From assembly GCA_029204225.1 (NCBI GenBank), contig CM055108.1, positions 20,124,957 through 20,188,956 of the forward strand: 64,000 nucleotides of DNA, written 5' to 3'. Numbering within the stretch: the first letter of the stretch is position 1; the number at the start of each line of letters is the position of its first letter. The notes under the pieces were generated by a model. That model had not been told where the DNA came from and ran no database searches. It worked only from the letters and a program-made list of their open reading frames with translations. Source of the stretch: Diphasiastrum complanatum. Its lineage: Eukaryota > Streptophyta > Lycopodiopsida > Lycopodiales > Lycopodiaceae. Below are positions 33,664-44,676 of the stretch, in pieces. The position numbers and the translations under genes were made by a program.

Positions 33664-34528
33664 TGTGAAATTTCAGAGAAATAAAGACCAAGAATGGATC
33701 TAGATCAGATCCTCAAGAGGTGTTGGAAGCTAGATTACATGGTCTACTAATCAACCAATGATTAGATCTAGAATTAGATCAATTTCCCATCAAAAATCTA
33801 GCAAGAACAACAAGCAAATGATTAAACTTGAGACCTACTGCCTTCACACGTGTGAAGAACAGTACCTGTACGGAATTACAGCAGAGAGTGAAGTACACAA
33901 GTGTTAGAAAGCAATAGAACCATAAAATCACAACACAAATATGAGAATACTCAAGATATGCCTCCAAAACCAAGATCTTGCCTCATTGATTTCTCAAAGT
34001 GGATCCATCATGGATTAAATACAAAAATCATCATACTCTCTCTCTAAGACACTTCCAGCACGTGTGAGACAGGTCATAGTGCTTATCCATATCCACTTTG
34101 GCTAAGATTCCATTAATTTGCCACATCATCATTGGTGGCTAGTGTTGACCTTCTAGATTCCTACAAATTAGGAGATAGGTCCTACAATCTAGGAGATTTG
34201 ACTTTTGACATGTATGAAATCTATATACAATGGATCTGAACTTTCTATATGATATTTCACACGTGGGAGACCACTCCTACCCATGTGATATAGCATTTTC
34301 TACCACTAGAATGGTGCCAAGTGTCATAATACTACTAAACTAGTTTTTGGCCAATTTAGCCACTAGTTTCCAATTTAAATGATATGTACAACATTTATGA
34401 TCTATCTAAATGACTTAGGCATAGATTTCACACGTTGGAACAGGCTCCACACATGTCTAATGATGATAGGTACAAGTCATTATGGTATTTACAAGATTTA
34501 ACCAAGTTAGCTTTTGCCAATTTTAACA
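33664..34528 (-). repeat. J 3' LTR
   Basis: In plus coordinates starts TGTGAAATTTCAG and ends TTTTAACA. Contains CACACGTGTG at 33845 inside cttcacacgtgtgaag with cctgtacgg 14 bases later. An antisense 64-codon frame occurs in both LTRs and is not considered a gene. Confidence 0.95.
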
Positions 34529-34645
34529 CTCCTCCTCAAAACTAACTTGATACATCTATGGTACATCTATTTACAACACTTAAGGCTGATCATTGCAGGT
34601 TCATAGGTGTGAAGATCAGCCAATGAGTTTGATGAAGATCCAAGA

Positions 34646-36286
34646 TCACCATATCCATGATAGTGCCTCCTTGATGTTGACTTCTTTGATGAACTTGAGA
34701 GCTTTGCACCACTTGATCACTTTTTCCATTGATTTGTTCCATCCTTGAAACATATGGTTGATCCAAAAGCTCAAAAATAGCTGAAATTCCATGAGAAAAT
34801 AAAGAGTCCTTCTTGACTCATAAGGATCACAAAGATCCAACATCATGTTACCAAGATCTCGAGAATTTGGCTCATCAACATTGGCAAGACTATGCATGCT
34901 ATAATAACCAAGAGTTCGCATCATATCTTCATGCTTGATTTCCATTCTAATCTCAGATCTAATGAGGCTAAATACTTTATTATGGAGATAAGTGTCCTTA
35001 GAGGATGATTCACTTACTCTCATAAAGAGTTTACAATTTGCCTCAATACATGAAAAAAGACAAATTTTCATACTATGAATGAGCAAATCACTCTTGCTCT
35101 TGCAAGATTCAAGAGCATACATTTGATGAAATAACCATTTGCTTTCTAATTGATCTAAAATCAATTTGAAATCATTAAGAACATCAACTATGTTCTCAAG
35201 AGAGACACCATACTCAACTAGTATTGCTTTACTCCAACTTTGAGTTGCAAAAGTCTCACCAAAGCAAATTGATTCACCAAATGACATATGAGAAGAAAGC
35301 ATAAGATGTATACCACTTGAAATGTGCTCCTCTTTCCCTTGAAATGTGAGCCATATGAGCTCAACCATGTCTCTTGATATTCTTCTTGGAATCATAACTT
35401 GAGAAGGACTCTCCTCCTCAATCCTTGGCACACTTGAACCTTGAGATGACTCCTTAAGATCAACTTCTTGGTGCTCCTCCTTGATGAAAATCTGAGACCT
35501 CCATGTCTCATAATGATCACAATAAACATGACCATACATTGTGCACTTTCTATGATCAACAATATTACTTATGCTAGAACCATAAGTCCAAAAATCACCA
35601 CAACTTGACATGATTTTTCTAATATTGAAATCAAGAACTATTTCCATCTCAATAAGGCTAACTACTTGCTTATGGATATAAGTGTCCACTTTGGATGCTT
35701 CACTTATTCTCATAAGAAGTTTACAACTTGCCTTTAAAATTGAAAATTTACAACTTTCAACATTATGAATGAACACATCATTCATGATCTTATTGAAACC
35801 AAAAGAAAATACATCATGAAGACATTTCCATTTCCTTGTCTTTATACTCAATGTAAGTTTACAAGGAAAACATGCTTTGCTATCTATTAAGGCATCACAC
35901 TCAACTAGTATTGCCTTAATCCACATTTGAGATACAAAAATCTCTTCAAAGCAAAATAGTTCTTCAAAAGATGTCATGAGAGCATAAATGGAACTATTTT
36001 CATTTTGTGATTGCTCCTCCTTAATTTTGCTTGGTTTCTCTTGGATCATAACAATAACTTTGAACTTATCCAAAGTTCCAAACAAAATGCTTTCCAAGAA
36101 CATGAAATAAATCCAAGTGACATTCATGAAAGAAACATCTTTCTTTGCATCTTGAACCAAACAATGCACTTCCAAATGAAAAACTTCTAGAGGTTTGAAA
36201 TGTGTGGTGATGGATTTTTGAAGACAACTCTTGTAAGTCCTTGTGAGACTCCAAGCCTCATGCATCTTTCCACAAAGGAAACACAT
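34646..36286 (-). CDS. J-element 546-aa ORF, unknown function, internally duplicated
   Basis: The ATG at 36286 opens MCFLCGKMHEAW, a half zinc knuckle derived from gag, then a 520-residue uninterrupted frame with no resemblance to any retroelement enzyme. Two modules of about 120 residues recur. Residues 101-215 include FVSQMWIKAILVECDALI, then LLMRISEASKVDTYIHKQVV. Residues 327-445 include FATQSWSKAILVEYGVSL, then LFMRVSESSSKDTYLHNKVF. Between them lies an acidic linker (EEHQEVDLKESSQGSSVPRI). Related sequence occurs in the filler at 33104-33496 and beside element C's RNase H. It may be captured host sequence or a diverged gag-like protein. An open frame in a very recent insertion could be selected, or simply young. 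Confidence 0.7.
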   Translation of the reverse strand: MCFLCGKMHEAWSLTRTYKSCLQKSITTHFKPLEVFHLEVHCLVQDAKKDVSFMNVTWIYFMFLESILFGTLDKFKVIVMIQEKPSKIKEEQSQNENSSIYALMTSFEELFCFEEIFVSQMWIKAILVECDALIDSKACFPCKLTLSIKTRKWKCLHDVFSFGFNKIMNDVFIHNVESCKFSILKASCKLLMRISEASKVDTYIHKQVVSLIEMEIVLDFNIRKIMSSCGDFWTYGSSISNIVDHRKCTMYGHVYCDHYETWRSQIFIKEEHQEVDLKESSQGSSVPRIEEESPSQVMIPRRISRDMVELIWLTFQGKEEHISSGIHLMLSSHMSFGESICFGETFATQSWSKAILVEYGVSLENIVDVLNDFKLILDQLESKWLFHQMYALESCKSKSDLLIHSMKICLFSCIEANCKLFMRVSESSSKDTYLHNKVFSLIRSEIRMEIKHEDMMRTLGYYSMHSLANVDEPNSRDLGNMMLDLCDPYESRRTLYFLMEFQLFLSFWINHMFQGWNKSMEKVIKWCKALKFIKEVNIKEALSWIW

Positions 36287-36301
36287 TTCCTTAGATTTGT
36301 C

Positions 36302-36484
36302 CTACTTGCCTTTGCATTTTGCACTTGAATCTCCATCCTTCACCTCGGCCCCCTTGCTTTGGTTCTCCTTGGATGGATTGGTCTTCATTTTGTAGCATCT
36401 TGAGACAAAATGATCTCTCTTGCCACAAAGGTTGCATTTAGGATCCTTACTTGCCTCCAATAGGTTGCCACCTATTGATGCCAT
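36302..36484 (-). pseudogene. J gag remnant: start codon region fused to zinc knuckle
   Basis: The ATG at 36484 opens MASIGGNLLEASKDPKCNLC, joining the usual copia gag start (compare MASMGSYLLEPS at 11121) directly to CNLCGKRDHFVSRC. The UBN2 core is deleted. A TAG at about 36302 separates it from the 546-codon ORF by five codons, so the two may once have been one frame. Confidence 0.8.
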
Positions 36485-38505
36485 GATGAGGAAGTAAAAC
36501 TTTGTGATATGACTTTTCAAAATGTAATTTGTGACTCTCAAGAAACTAGATTTGAACACATTCAACAATCTAGAAGGATCTACACAAGACAAATTTTGAA
36601 TCATATCTCTTTTCAACCTAGTCAATTGGAAACTAATTTTTTGCTTTGATCACTAAGACCAAAGCACTCTATCAAATCACAAAAATCAGATTCAAACACC
36701 CCTATTGGACTCAACAAACACCAATGACTCTTTCTTTTGAGAGTTGGAATGGATTTGAAAAGATTTGACTCCTAGATTTTTCTTTTCTCTTGACTAGTTC
36801 ACTCAACTTTTGATATTCTTGAACAAAGGATGGGTTTTGTTTCAAATACTTGAAAATCAAACTCAATCACTTCTTTTGGACTCACTCTTGACCCAAATAA
36901 TCTCACTCTTAAGATTTTGATTGAATTTGATTTGATTCGACAACAAATTAAACCACTTTCTTTCACAAAAAAAAATGATCTACACTAGATCACATAAACT
37001 TGACATGTATACTTGATTCAAACACACAAAGATCAGATCCAATCACGCCTTTTGGAATCCTCTTGACCCAAATAATCTCACTCTTGAGATTTGGAATGGA
37101 CATGAAATGGTTTGATAACAATCTATGTCAATAATTTTTCACCAAGCTTAAAAATTAGACATCTAGAGATTCACAAAGATCCCAACCATGTATGAACACT
37201 CAAATATGGACTCCTCCTTGTTCTATACTCCCAATGGGATCACAACTTGACCCTCACCCTCTCACAAAGAAAGTTGAATTAGAACTTATTTGAGTTTCAT
37301 ACATACAATGTCAAATTGTGCTCAAAAATTGAATTCATTCACCCCTATTGGACTCCACCAAGTACCAATGACTCTACCTCTTTAGAGTTGGAATGAAATT
37401 CAAAAATGTGATACTTCTCTCTCACTAAGATATGTGCTTACAAAGAGCTAATGCCACTTAGCAAGATTTGATCACAATGAAGGAGACAATTTTTCCACCA
37501 AAGTCAAGAAATGAGTTACTAGAACTTGCCCTCTACAAAGGAAGGAACTCTTAGGATTTTTGGATCAAACACTACACATGTGACTTACACACCTCTATGA
37601 CTCTCTTTCAAGCCAAACAAAACTCAACTCTTTGAGTAGGAGTGGAACAATGTGACTTAGATCTCAAAAATCACTTCTAGAACTCTCCAACAATGCTTAT
37701 CACTTGTATTGGTAGATTTTGCCTTTATGAGTGTTTGTGCTCTAGAAATTCACTTAAGATTTCACTTGGAGGACTTATCCAAGGCTGACTTCTAGCACTT
37801 AGATGCTTCTAGTCTCAACCCTTTCACTCTTGAACACATCTAGAGTGAAGATACAATGGATTTCAATCTCTTCCCTTGCAAATCACTCCTTAATCTATGG
37901 TTTTTGGCAATCTTTCACTCTCAACTTTAATGCACACCCAAAGCATATGAAGATCAGCTTTAATGTACTGTAATAAAGATTCAAATCATCTATATGATTG
38001 ATCTATACCAAGAACAAATCAAAGGAATAGAAACAATGCATTACAAAGCTTGAAAAATGCACTAGATTGACTAGTTTTGGGTGTATGAGGCATTAAATGC
38101 ACCAAAACTGAATTTTATTGCTCATAACAGGTTATGTACGGCCTCACACGTGTGGTAAGTACACATGAAGCCCACAAAAATATTTGGTACAAATATAATG
38201 ATTCTATCTATCTATTCAAACTCGCTACCTCAAGATTAGCTAGTTTCCAAAAAACCTGCTAGTTTGGGTGTATGAGTAAGATATAGCATCAAACTGAAAA
38301 ATATAGCTCCAAAACTGGTACTGTACGTCCTCACACGTGTGAAGAGTAACCCTGCATCCCACAACCAAGTTTGATGCACAAATATCAAGGCTAACTAACT
38401 CTTCAAACTCGCCCACTCAAGATTAGTGAGTTTTCTCAAAAAACTTGCCAATCTGGGTGTTGTTTAGATCAATGCTTTAATCTCTTGTACTTGGCTCTGA
38501 TACCA
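36485..38505 (-). other. J untranslated leader and primer-binding site
   Basis: About 2 kb without coding signal, unusually long for a leader. GCTCTGATACCA at 38494-38505 directly abuts the 5' LTR. Two CACACGTGTG palindromes (38145, 38332) each lie next to gtacg words (tgtacggcctcacacgtgtg; tgtacgtcctcacacgtgtg). Repeated phrases such as caatgactct.cct.ttgagagttggaatg suggest internal degenerate repeats at 36.7-37.5 kb. Confidence 0.8.
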
Positions 38506-39370
38506 TGTGAAATTTCAGAGAAATAAAGACCAAGAATGGATCTAGATCAGATCCTCAAGAGGTGTTGGAAGCTAGATTACATGGTCTACTAATCAACCAA
38601 TGATTAGATCTAGAATTAGATCAATTTCCCATCAAAAATCTAGCAAGAACAACAAGCAAATGATTAAACTTGAGACCTACTGCCTTCACACGTGTGAAGA
38701 ACAGTACCTGTACGGAATTACAGCAGAGAGTGAAGTACACAAGTGTTAGAAAGCAATAGAACCATAAAATCACAACACAAATATGAGAATACTCAAGATA
38801 TGCCTCCAAAACCAAGATCTTGCCTCATTGATTTCTCAAAGTGGATCCATCATGGATTAAATACAAAAATCATCATACTCTCTCTCTAAGACACTTCCAG
38901 CACGTGTGAGACAGGTCATAGTGCTTATCCATATCCACTTTGGCTAAGATTCCATTAATTTGCCACATCATCATTGGTGGCTAGTGTTGACCTTCTAGAT
39001 TCCTACAAATTAGGAGATAGGTCCTACAATCTAGGAGATTTGACTTTTGACATGTATGAAATCTATATACAATGGATCTGAACTTTCTATATGATATTTC
39101 ACACGTGGGAGACCACTCCTACCCATGTGATATAGCATTTTCTACCACTAGAATGGTGCCAAGTGTCATAATACTACTAAACTAGTTTTTGGCCAATTTA
39201 GCCACTAGTTTCCAATTTAAATGATATGTACAACATTTATGATCTATCTAAATGACTTAGGCATAGATTTCACACGTTGGAACAGGCTCCACACATGTCT
39301 AATGATGATAGGTACAAGTCATTATGGTATTTACAAGATTTAACCAAGTTAGCTTTTGCCAATTTTAACA
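38506..39370 (-). repeat. J 5' LTR
   Basis: Same length and, by eye, same sequence as 33664-34528. It ends at 39370, exactly where the second copy of the 136-bp SET-gene segment begins. Confidence 0.95.
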
Positions 39371-39869
39371 CATGCCTAGTGAACACTTTCCTGAGACTGG
39401 TTTGGGCCTTTTGGCATTGAGTAGTATTGAGGTCCCTCTAAATAGTGTTGTGACATTGATGCCATATGCAAGACCTCAATACAATTGGGGTGATTGACAT
39501 GCTTTGTGTCGTCACCAATGGAGGATGCAAGTATATGGCTTGAATTCAAATGCTTGTTCTTTAGAGGAGCAATGCATGGAAGGAGACAACATCTCAAGGG
39601 CAAATCGCACATGCATTTATGGACGTCCAGATGTGCATGGAAACATTGTTGCATATATAAATAGTTCCATTGGCCACCCTCTATTGACGAACTGTGATTT
39701 TGAAGAACGCACCAATGGAAAAGAAGAATATTTTACTAGGAATGTAAAGGGCACTTATGTAATGGTCTGTGCCACTAGAACTATCAGGTTTGGGGAGGAA
39801 TTGTTCATCAAGTATAGTTTCAACCGTCCTCTATCCAAATATTTGCAAAAGACAATTAGTCAAACGTGA
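39371..39869 (+). pseudogene. SET-domain-like protein, C-terminal part
   Basis: The first 136 bp repeat 32968-33103 exactly, including the TGA. The frame then continues HALCRHQWRMQVYGLNSNAC, YGRPDVHGNIVAYINSSIGH, TNCDFEERTNGKEEYFTRNV and YVMVCATRTIRFGEELFIKY. GNIVAYINSS corresponds to the R-F-I-N-H-S region of SET domains, and RTIRFGEELFIKY to the G-E-E-L-x-x-Y motif. No post-SET Cys cluster is seen. The His of NHS is replaced by Ser, which may affect catalysis. It terminates at 39867-39869, about 30 bp before tnp2-like coding begins. Confidence 0.65.
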
Positions 39870-39894
39870 AAATTTAAATTTTGTTGATATGCAG

Positions 39895-40352
39895 AAACAT
39901 GCTTAATGATATGTATGAGAACAATAGTGCAGCTAGACACAATGAACAAGATGAGGAGGCACTTTTGTCTAATGAAGAAAAGAAATTGCGAGAATAATCA
40001 AAGACCGCATTGTATCCTGGAGCAAAGACATCTCATTTGGCGACTTCTCTACTTCTATTAAATCTTCAAGCCAAATATAGATGGAGTGACCAAAGCCTCA
40101 CATCATTATTTGAGTAAATTTTTTTTCATCATTTTTGCTTTGAAACAAAATTTACAATTTGGACATCCAGTGATAATTTTTTTACAATGACTTCTTTTGT
40201 CATGTACAGACTATTGAAAAACAAAATTCTCCTAGAAGGATGTCATGTCTGAAATAGGAGATGAGGCACGAAACATGTTGTCTAACATCGAGATGGACTA
40301 CAAGCAATATCATGTATGTCCAAAAGATTGTATTTTATTTTGAGGAAGGTAC
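39895..40352 (+). pseudogene. CACTA tnp2-type transposase, N-terminal part
   Basis: Follows a TATGCAG acceptor-like site. Reads MLNDMYENNSAARHNEQDEE, SKTALYPGAKTSHLATSLLL, LNLQAKYRWSDQSLTSLFE and, after intron-like or decayed sequence, NIEMDYKQYHVCPKDCILF, the typical N-terminal order of En/Spm TNP2 (Transposase_21, pfam02992). It is interrupted after CILF.GRY by element D and resumes at 50116 with YEVLKKCPICDTPRYLQG. Confidence 0.8.
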
Positions 40353-41111
40353 TGTCAAAAATGGTGAACTCCTGCAACTTTGTCGAAGGTCGAACGAGAA
40401 CGATTCACGACAGTCAACATGTCTTTGACCAAAGCATGAACAATTTGTGAATTGCAAACACACCTCAAGGATTACAAACCCAAAAAGAGACGCAAAACAA
40501 AAACTACGAAAAGAAACGAAAAGAACGAAAGCAAATGGGAGATTACAAATCAAACAAAAAAAAATCTTTCGCGCTGCTAGGTGGCAGCCCAATGGGCTTC
40601 ACGCCTAGCTGAAACGAGTAGCAACGACGGAGACTAACTAACTAGTTGATTAGCGTTAACTGGTCATGTGATTCGACATTTAGCTATCTTGTAAACTCCA
40701 CATAAATGATCCTCTCTGGATCATAACAATATACATGTGAATATAGAGATCTGTAAGAGACAGAGAGAAACGTAACAAATAGAGTAAGTAAATAAAGATA
40801 CCATAGCTATGAATGAAAGTCTGCCAACGAGCAGAACACAACGCAAGAGCAGAGTGTCAATCCGCCAACGAACGAGACACTGAGGATCTCACTCCAAAAT
40901 CAAACTGATTATATAGTCGTTCTATTTTCGTGTATCTCTTTATCTTGTGCTGTGTGTCTTGATTGCTAGAATAAAATATGTTCTGTGATGCGTAGTTGAG
41001 GTTTGGGATCCTGTAAGGGCTTTCGCATGAAAAGAAAATTCAATAGAAAAAAAATTGTTCATGAAGAGAGAAGAAGAAGATGAACACAAAACGATCTGGC
41101 CTTCTGCGACA
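40353..41111 (+). repeat. Element D 5' LTR (759 bp)
   Basis: Starts TGTCAAAAATGG, ends CTGCGACA directly before the primer-binding site. From 40530 onward it matches 49520-50115 at about 90%. Confidence 0.88.
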
Positions 41112-41123
41112 TGGTATCAGAGC
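41112..41123 (+). other. Element D primer-binding site
   Basis: TGGTATCAGAGC immediately after the LTR, initiator tRNA-Met type. A leader of only about 160 bp follows. Confidence 0.9.
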
Positions 41124-41284
41124 AAACAGGTTGTCACTACTGATATCCCAACAATGATTCTTCCAGACAACATAATATGGCTACAACAATCTAGACCCGA
41201 GTAGCAATCAGTGTCGATGGCGCAAATTACAAAATCTGAAAATTCAAAATCAAAACACCCCTGAAGGGTGAAGGCATCTAGTCG

Positions 41285-42376
41285 GTGACCGAGCTCTCAG
41301 AGGTTCAGCCTCCAAAGGAAGACTCAAGGAGAGCTGAATGGATCAGAAAGGATGAGCGCTCAATGGCGATCATCATTTCGTCCATAAATGACGATCGACT
41401 CATGCAGATTGAAGACTATGAAAGTAGCCATGTAGCGTGGGAAAGATTAAAGCAGAAGTATGAAATGAGGACTGCAGCTTCCGTCATGCACCTTCACAAT
41501 CAGCTGCAATCAATATGGTGGGATGGCAACCAATTGGATCAGCACGTTGAGAAGATCAGAATGATCTTCGCTCAACTCGCTGCATCAGGACAGGAGCACC
41601 AGAGTTCCCAACACCACAACAACTGATGTACTTCATGAAATCTCTATCGACGTCCTATCAGCCGCTGAAAATGCTCATATTGAGTCTACCAGATATGACA
41701 TTCGACAAAGCAGTTAGTCTTGTCGCTGATGAGAGACTGATGAGAGACGAAGGAGAGGGAAGCAGTGATCAAGAGAAGGCTCTCTTCATGAAAGGAAAGA
41801 AGAAGAACAAAAATAAGCCAAGATTCGAGAAGACAAAGTCCTCAAATCAACAATCTTCTTCCTACGATCACTGCCACAACCCAGGCCATACAGTTAATAA
41901 ATATTGGTTCAATCCAGCAATACCTTGCATGCACTGCAAGAAGAAAGGGCATTCTGGATATGACTGCAGATTCAACTCAAAAAAGAAAAACAAAGCTAAA
42001 AAGGCAAACGTTTCAGAATCATCTAAAGATGCAGAAAGAGGTGACAAAGCTTTCACAAGACTCGACGAAGCTTCGACAAGCTACTCTGAACATGACTACA
42101 ATGTGGTCATCGATTTAGAAGCAACATCTCACATAACATGCAATAAAAAGATCTTGATGAACTTTTGCGAACTCGAAAATGATAGAGCGGTGATTCTAGG
42201 CGATGGAAGCAGACACGATGTCAAGGGCATCGGCTCCCTACAACTACAAACAGTGTCAGACCAAGCAGAGCTGTCAGGAGCACTCTATGTGCCCTCACTC
42301 AGAAAAGATCTACTATTTGTCTCCAAGATGGCAGATCTAGGCATTCAAGTTTTGTTTGACGTCAACACTTGCCATA
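41285..42376 (+). pseudogene. copia gag-protease (element D), interrupted by C
   Basis: Gag blocks WERLKQKYEMRTAASVMHLH and IRMIFAQLAASG, a frameshift near 41600, then STSYQPLKMLILSLP, two knuckles (CDHCHNPGHTVNKY.. and CMHCKKKGHSGYDC), protease VVIDLEATSHITCNKK with DSG changed to DLE, VILGDGSRHDVKGIGSL and YVPSLRKDLLFVSKMADLGI. The first knuckle has Tyr for its last Cys. The frame stops where element C is inserted and resumes at 48334. Same lineage as M1 at 1-2 kb. Confidence 0.9.
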
Positions 42377-43026
42377 TGTGAAAGATTTCAGATCCTTAAG
42401 ATCCAATCTACTTGAATGATCTTTGGTTAGAAAGATAAATACATTACCAATTTCACCAATGTAGAAAAATCAGCATCTACACACAATTTGAGATGCAAAC
42501 ACTAATAGAACTTGATCAAACTTGAATGAAATGATTATGTACTGTTGCTGTCCGTACAAAACCAGCAAGCTACTGTATCTCACATGTGTGGATCCAAAAA
42601 TAACAAATATAGATCATTCTACACATAGAATTGCAAGCAATCACCAAGATAGTGCACCAATGGATAGTAGAACCCAAGAGAACCATGTATAAGCATGAAA
42701 TGAGATAGAGAAGAGAGAAGATGACTCTCTCCACGAGTTACATCCTTTTATAGCAGGTCCAAACCCTATTTGGCCACTTGGCTTTCCCACCAAAATGCTA
42801 ACCCTACCAATTTTGGGTCTAGATTCAATGTACCCAACTTATTCAAATTGAATCTACTCAAACTCGCATTCTATCTTTCCCACACTTTCAAAAAGTGTTT
42901 ATTCAAATGAAATTTAGACTAATGAACTTTGAAAAGTCAATCTCTAAGTCCAAAACAAGTTTTGGCCTCAATATGCCAAATATGAAAATATTGCAAAATG
43001 TGATGAAACTAGTTGAATCTTTCACA
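42377..43026 (-). repeat. Element C 3' LTR (650 bp)
   Basis: In plus coordinates TGTGAAAGATTTCAGATCC to GAATCTTTCACA, with 12-bp imperfect inverted ends. The palindrome has decayed here to cacatgtgtg; the 5' LTR keeps CACACGTGTG. Confidence 0.95.
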
Positions 43027-43621
43027 CTCCCTCTTCAACTAGTTTTAGCATAGACTTTGATAATACTCCAAGTGAAGTCCTATGCTTCATGAACAAGTCT
43101 TTTCCCAATGCTTTGGTGAAGATATCATCTACACATTCTCTTAAAGACACATGTTGAAGCTCCACCTCCTTTGCAATGACTCACTCCCTCACAAAATGAT
43201 ATTGTATCTCAATATGCTTGCTCCTAGCATGAAAGATAGGATTGGATGCCATTCTTTGGGCTGATTGATTGTCACAAAAAATGATTGGGCACCCTGAAAA
43301 ATCCAGCAAGTGAAGATCCTTGATCATCCTCTTGATCCATACCATCTCCTTTGTGCAATGTGTAAGAGCTTTGTACTCGGCCTCACTAGATGACAATGAG
43401 ATAGTGGCTTGTTTCTTTGACATCCATGATACAGCTCCATCACCTATGAAAATACAATAAGAGATAATGGATTTCCTATCTATTATATCTCCAGCATAGT
43501 CCGAATCTGAAAATCCAAAAAGACTAGGTGATGATCCCTCATACAATGTGCCAAAATCTCGAGTTCCAATGATGTACCTCAAAACTCGCTTTCCTAGCTT
43601 CCAATGCTCCTAGCATAGTTT
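43027..43621 (-). pseudogene. copia RNase H and polypurine tract (element C)
   Basis: Reads HWKLGKRVLRYIIGTRDFGT, DSDYAGDIIDRKSIISYCIF, SLSSSEAEYKALTHCTKEMV and FCDNQSAQRMASNPIFHARS, KHIEIQYHFVRE, then breaks into other frames before the LTR. A stop occurs at about 43181. The usual C-terminal VADIFTKPL block is shifted and damaged. Confidence 0.88.
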
Positions 43622-44676
43622 TTGCCAATAGAACTTTGATCCATAATAAGAATGATCTTCTTCCTAAGAATAGATCTCCTTTAAATGATCATGTAATGCT
43701 CAAAATAGAAACAACCATAATTGATATAGAGAATAGTGTCCACTTGGGATGCTTCACTATTTCTTACATCAATTTTACATGTAAAAATGTGACTAGAACA
43801 TGAAGAATCAAATAGAATGTAAATGAAATGATTCCACCATGCTTCCAACTATAAACTCTCTGGAAAAATACAGCAAACAAACAATAAATGTGAGTGATCA
43901 ACTTTTGCTTGCATGTCTCTTCCTGCTTTGTCCTTTGTTGCCTTGTATCCACCATGATACTCCATGAATGAGCCTCCATCTTCATCTTGCCACAAGAAAC
44001 CATCAAACCTTGGAAATCCATGAGTAGGTGAGTACATTAATGATGCAAATCCAGCACCACATGACTCCATAAACCAAGTAGTTTGCACTAGTCCATCTTC
44101 AAGATCTACTTGACACAAGAAAATGACCATGAATTCACGAAAAATTGACAATCTCCAAGTATTGGCACCAAGTAACTCAACACTTGAGAACTTAGCCATG
44201 GATGAGTGACATAATGAACCTCCAATAGCTTCATTTCCATCAGCAAAATCAGCCAAGAATGCTAGTACAAATCCAACATCAAAACAATGCCCACCAATGT
44301 AGCTAGTTTTACCATTTCTTGACAATTTGCACACATCCACATGAAATTGCTCAAACATGAGACAGAACAAGTAAAGTAAACTTGAACAACACTTCCTTGC
44401 TGCTCCTTTGACCTTACTTGAGTCTTCAATATTCTTCAAAAACAGATCCATAACACCTTTTCCAATTACCTCTCCTTTGATACTCTTGACTAGCTCCAAA
44501 TTGCCAACTTCCCTTTTGACTAGTTGAAGCGCTTTGAGATCAACCTCTTGATCTTCAACTTGATCATCAAAGTCATTGAACAAAATTTGTTTTCCAGATC
44601 CATTACTTGATTTTACAGCAAGACAACATCCATCCACTTGCATAGCTCCATGTACACAAGAAGATCTTCCAAAAGA
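43622..44676 (-). pseudogene. Unrelated segment replacing reverse transcriptase in C
   Basis: Directly after the RT-start motif EEEWIHAMDLEYQSLMKSGT the frame stays open for 275 codons (to 43849) with no RT motif. It includes SSCVHGAMQVDGCCLAVKSS, LVKREVGNLELVKSIKGEVI, FEQFHVDVCKLSRNGKTSYI, GGHCFDVGFVLAFLADFADG and GFPRFDGFLWQDEDGGSFME. Below 43849, near 43740-43800, shifted frames give CKIDVRNSEASQVDT, about 90% identical in DNA to J's ISEASKVDT region. Origin and function unknown; capture of host sequence is the simplest idea. Confidence 0.65.

Larger units (their letters stand above)
33664..39370 (-). mobile_element. Non-autonomous LTR retrotransposon J, recent insertion
   Basis: Bounded by two 865-bp LTRs (33664-34528 and 38506-39370) that appear identical by eye. 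A minus-strand primer-binding site (38494-38505) directly abuts the right LTR, and a polypurine tract (34529-34537, minus-strand gaggaggag) abuts the left LTR. The interior holds a gag start fused to a zinc knuckle and a 546-codon ORF. There is no protease, integrase, RT or RNase H. Identical LTRs imply very recent transposition using enzymes supplied in trans. The usual 5-bp target duplication is missing: flanks are TGTGT on the left and CATGC on the right. Confidence 0.93.

Noticed and set aside
33779..33973. 64-codon minus-strand ORF, present again at 38621-38815
   Set aside because: Both lie in the two identical J LTRs; the duplication reflects the LTR, and no protein feature supports a gene.
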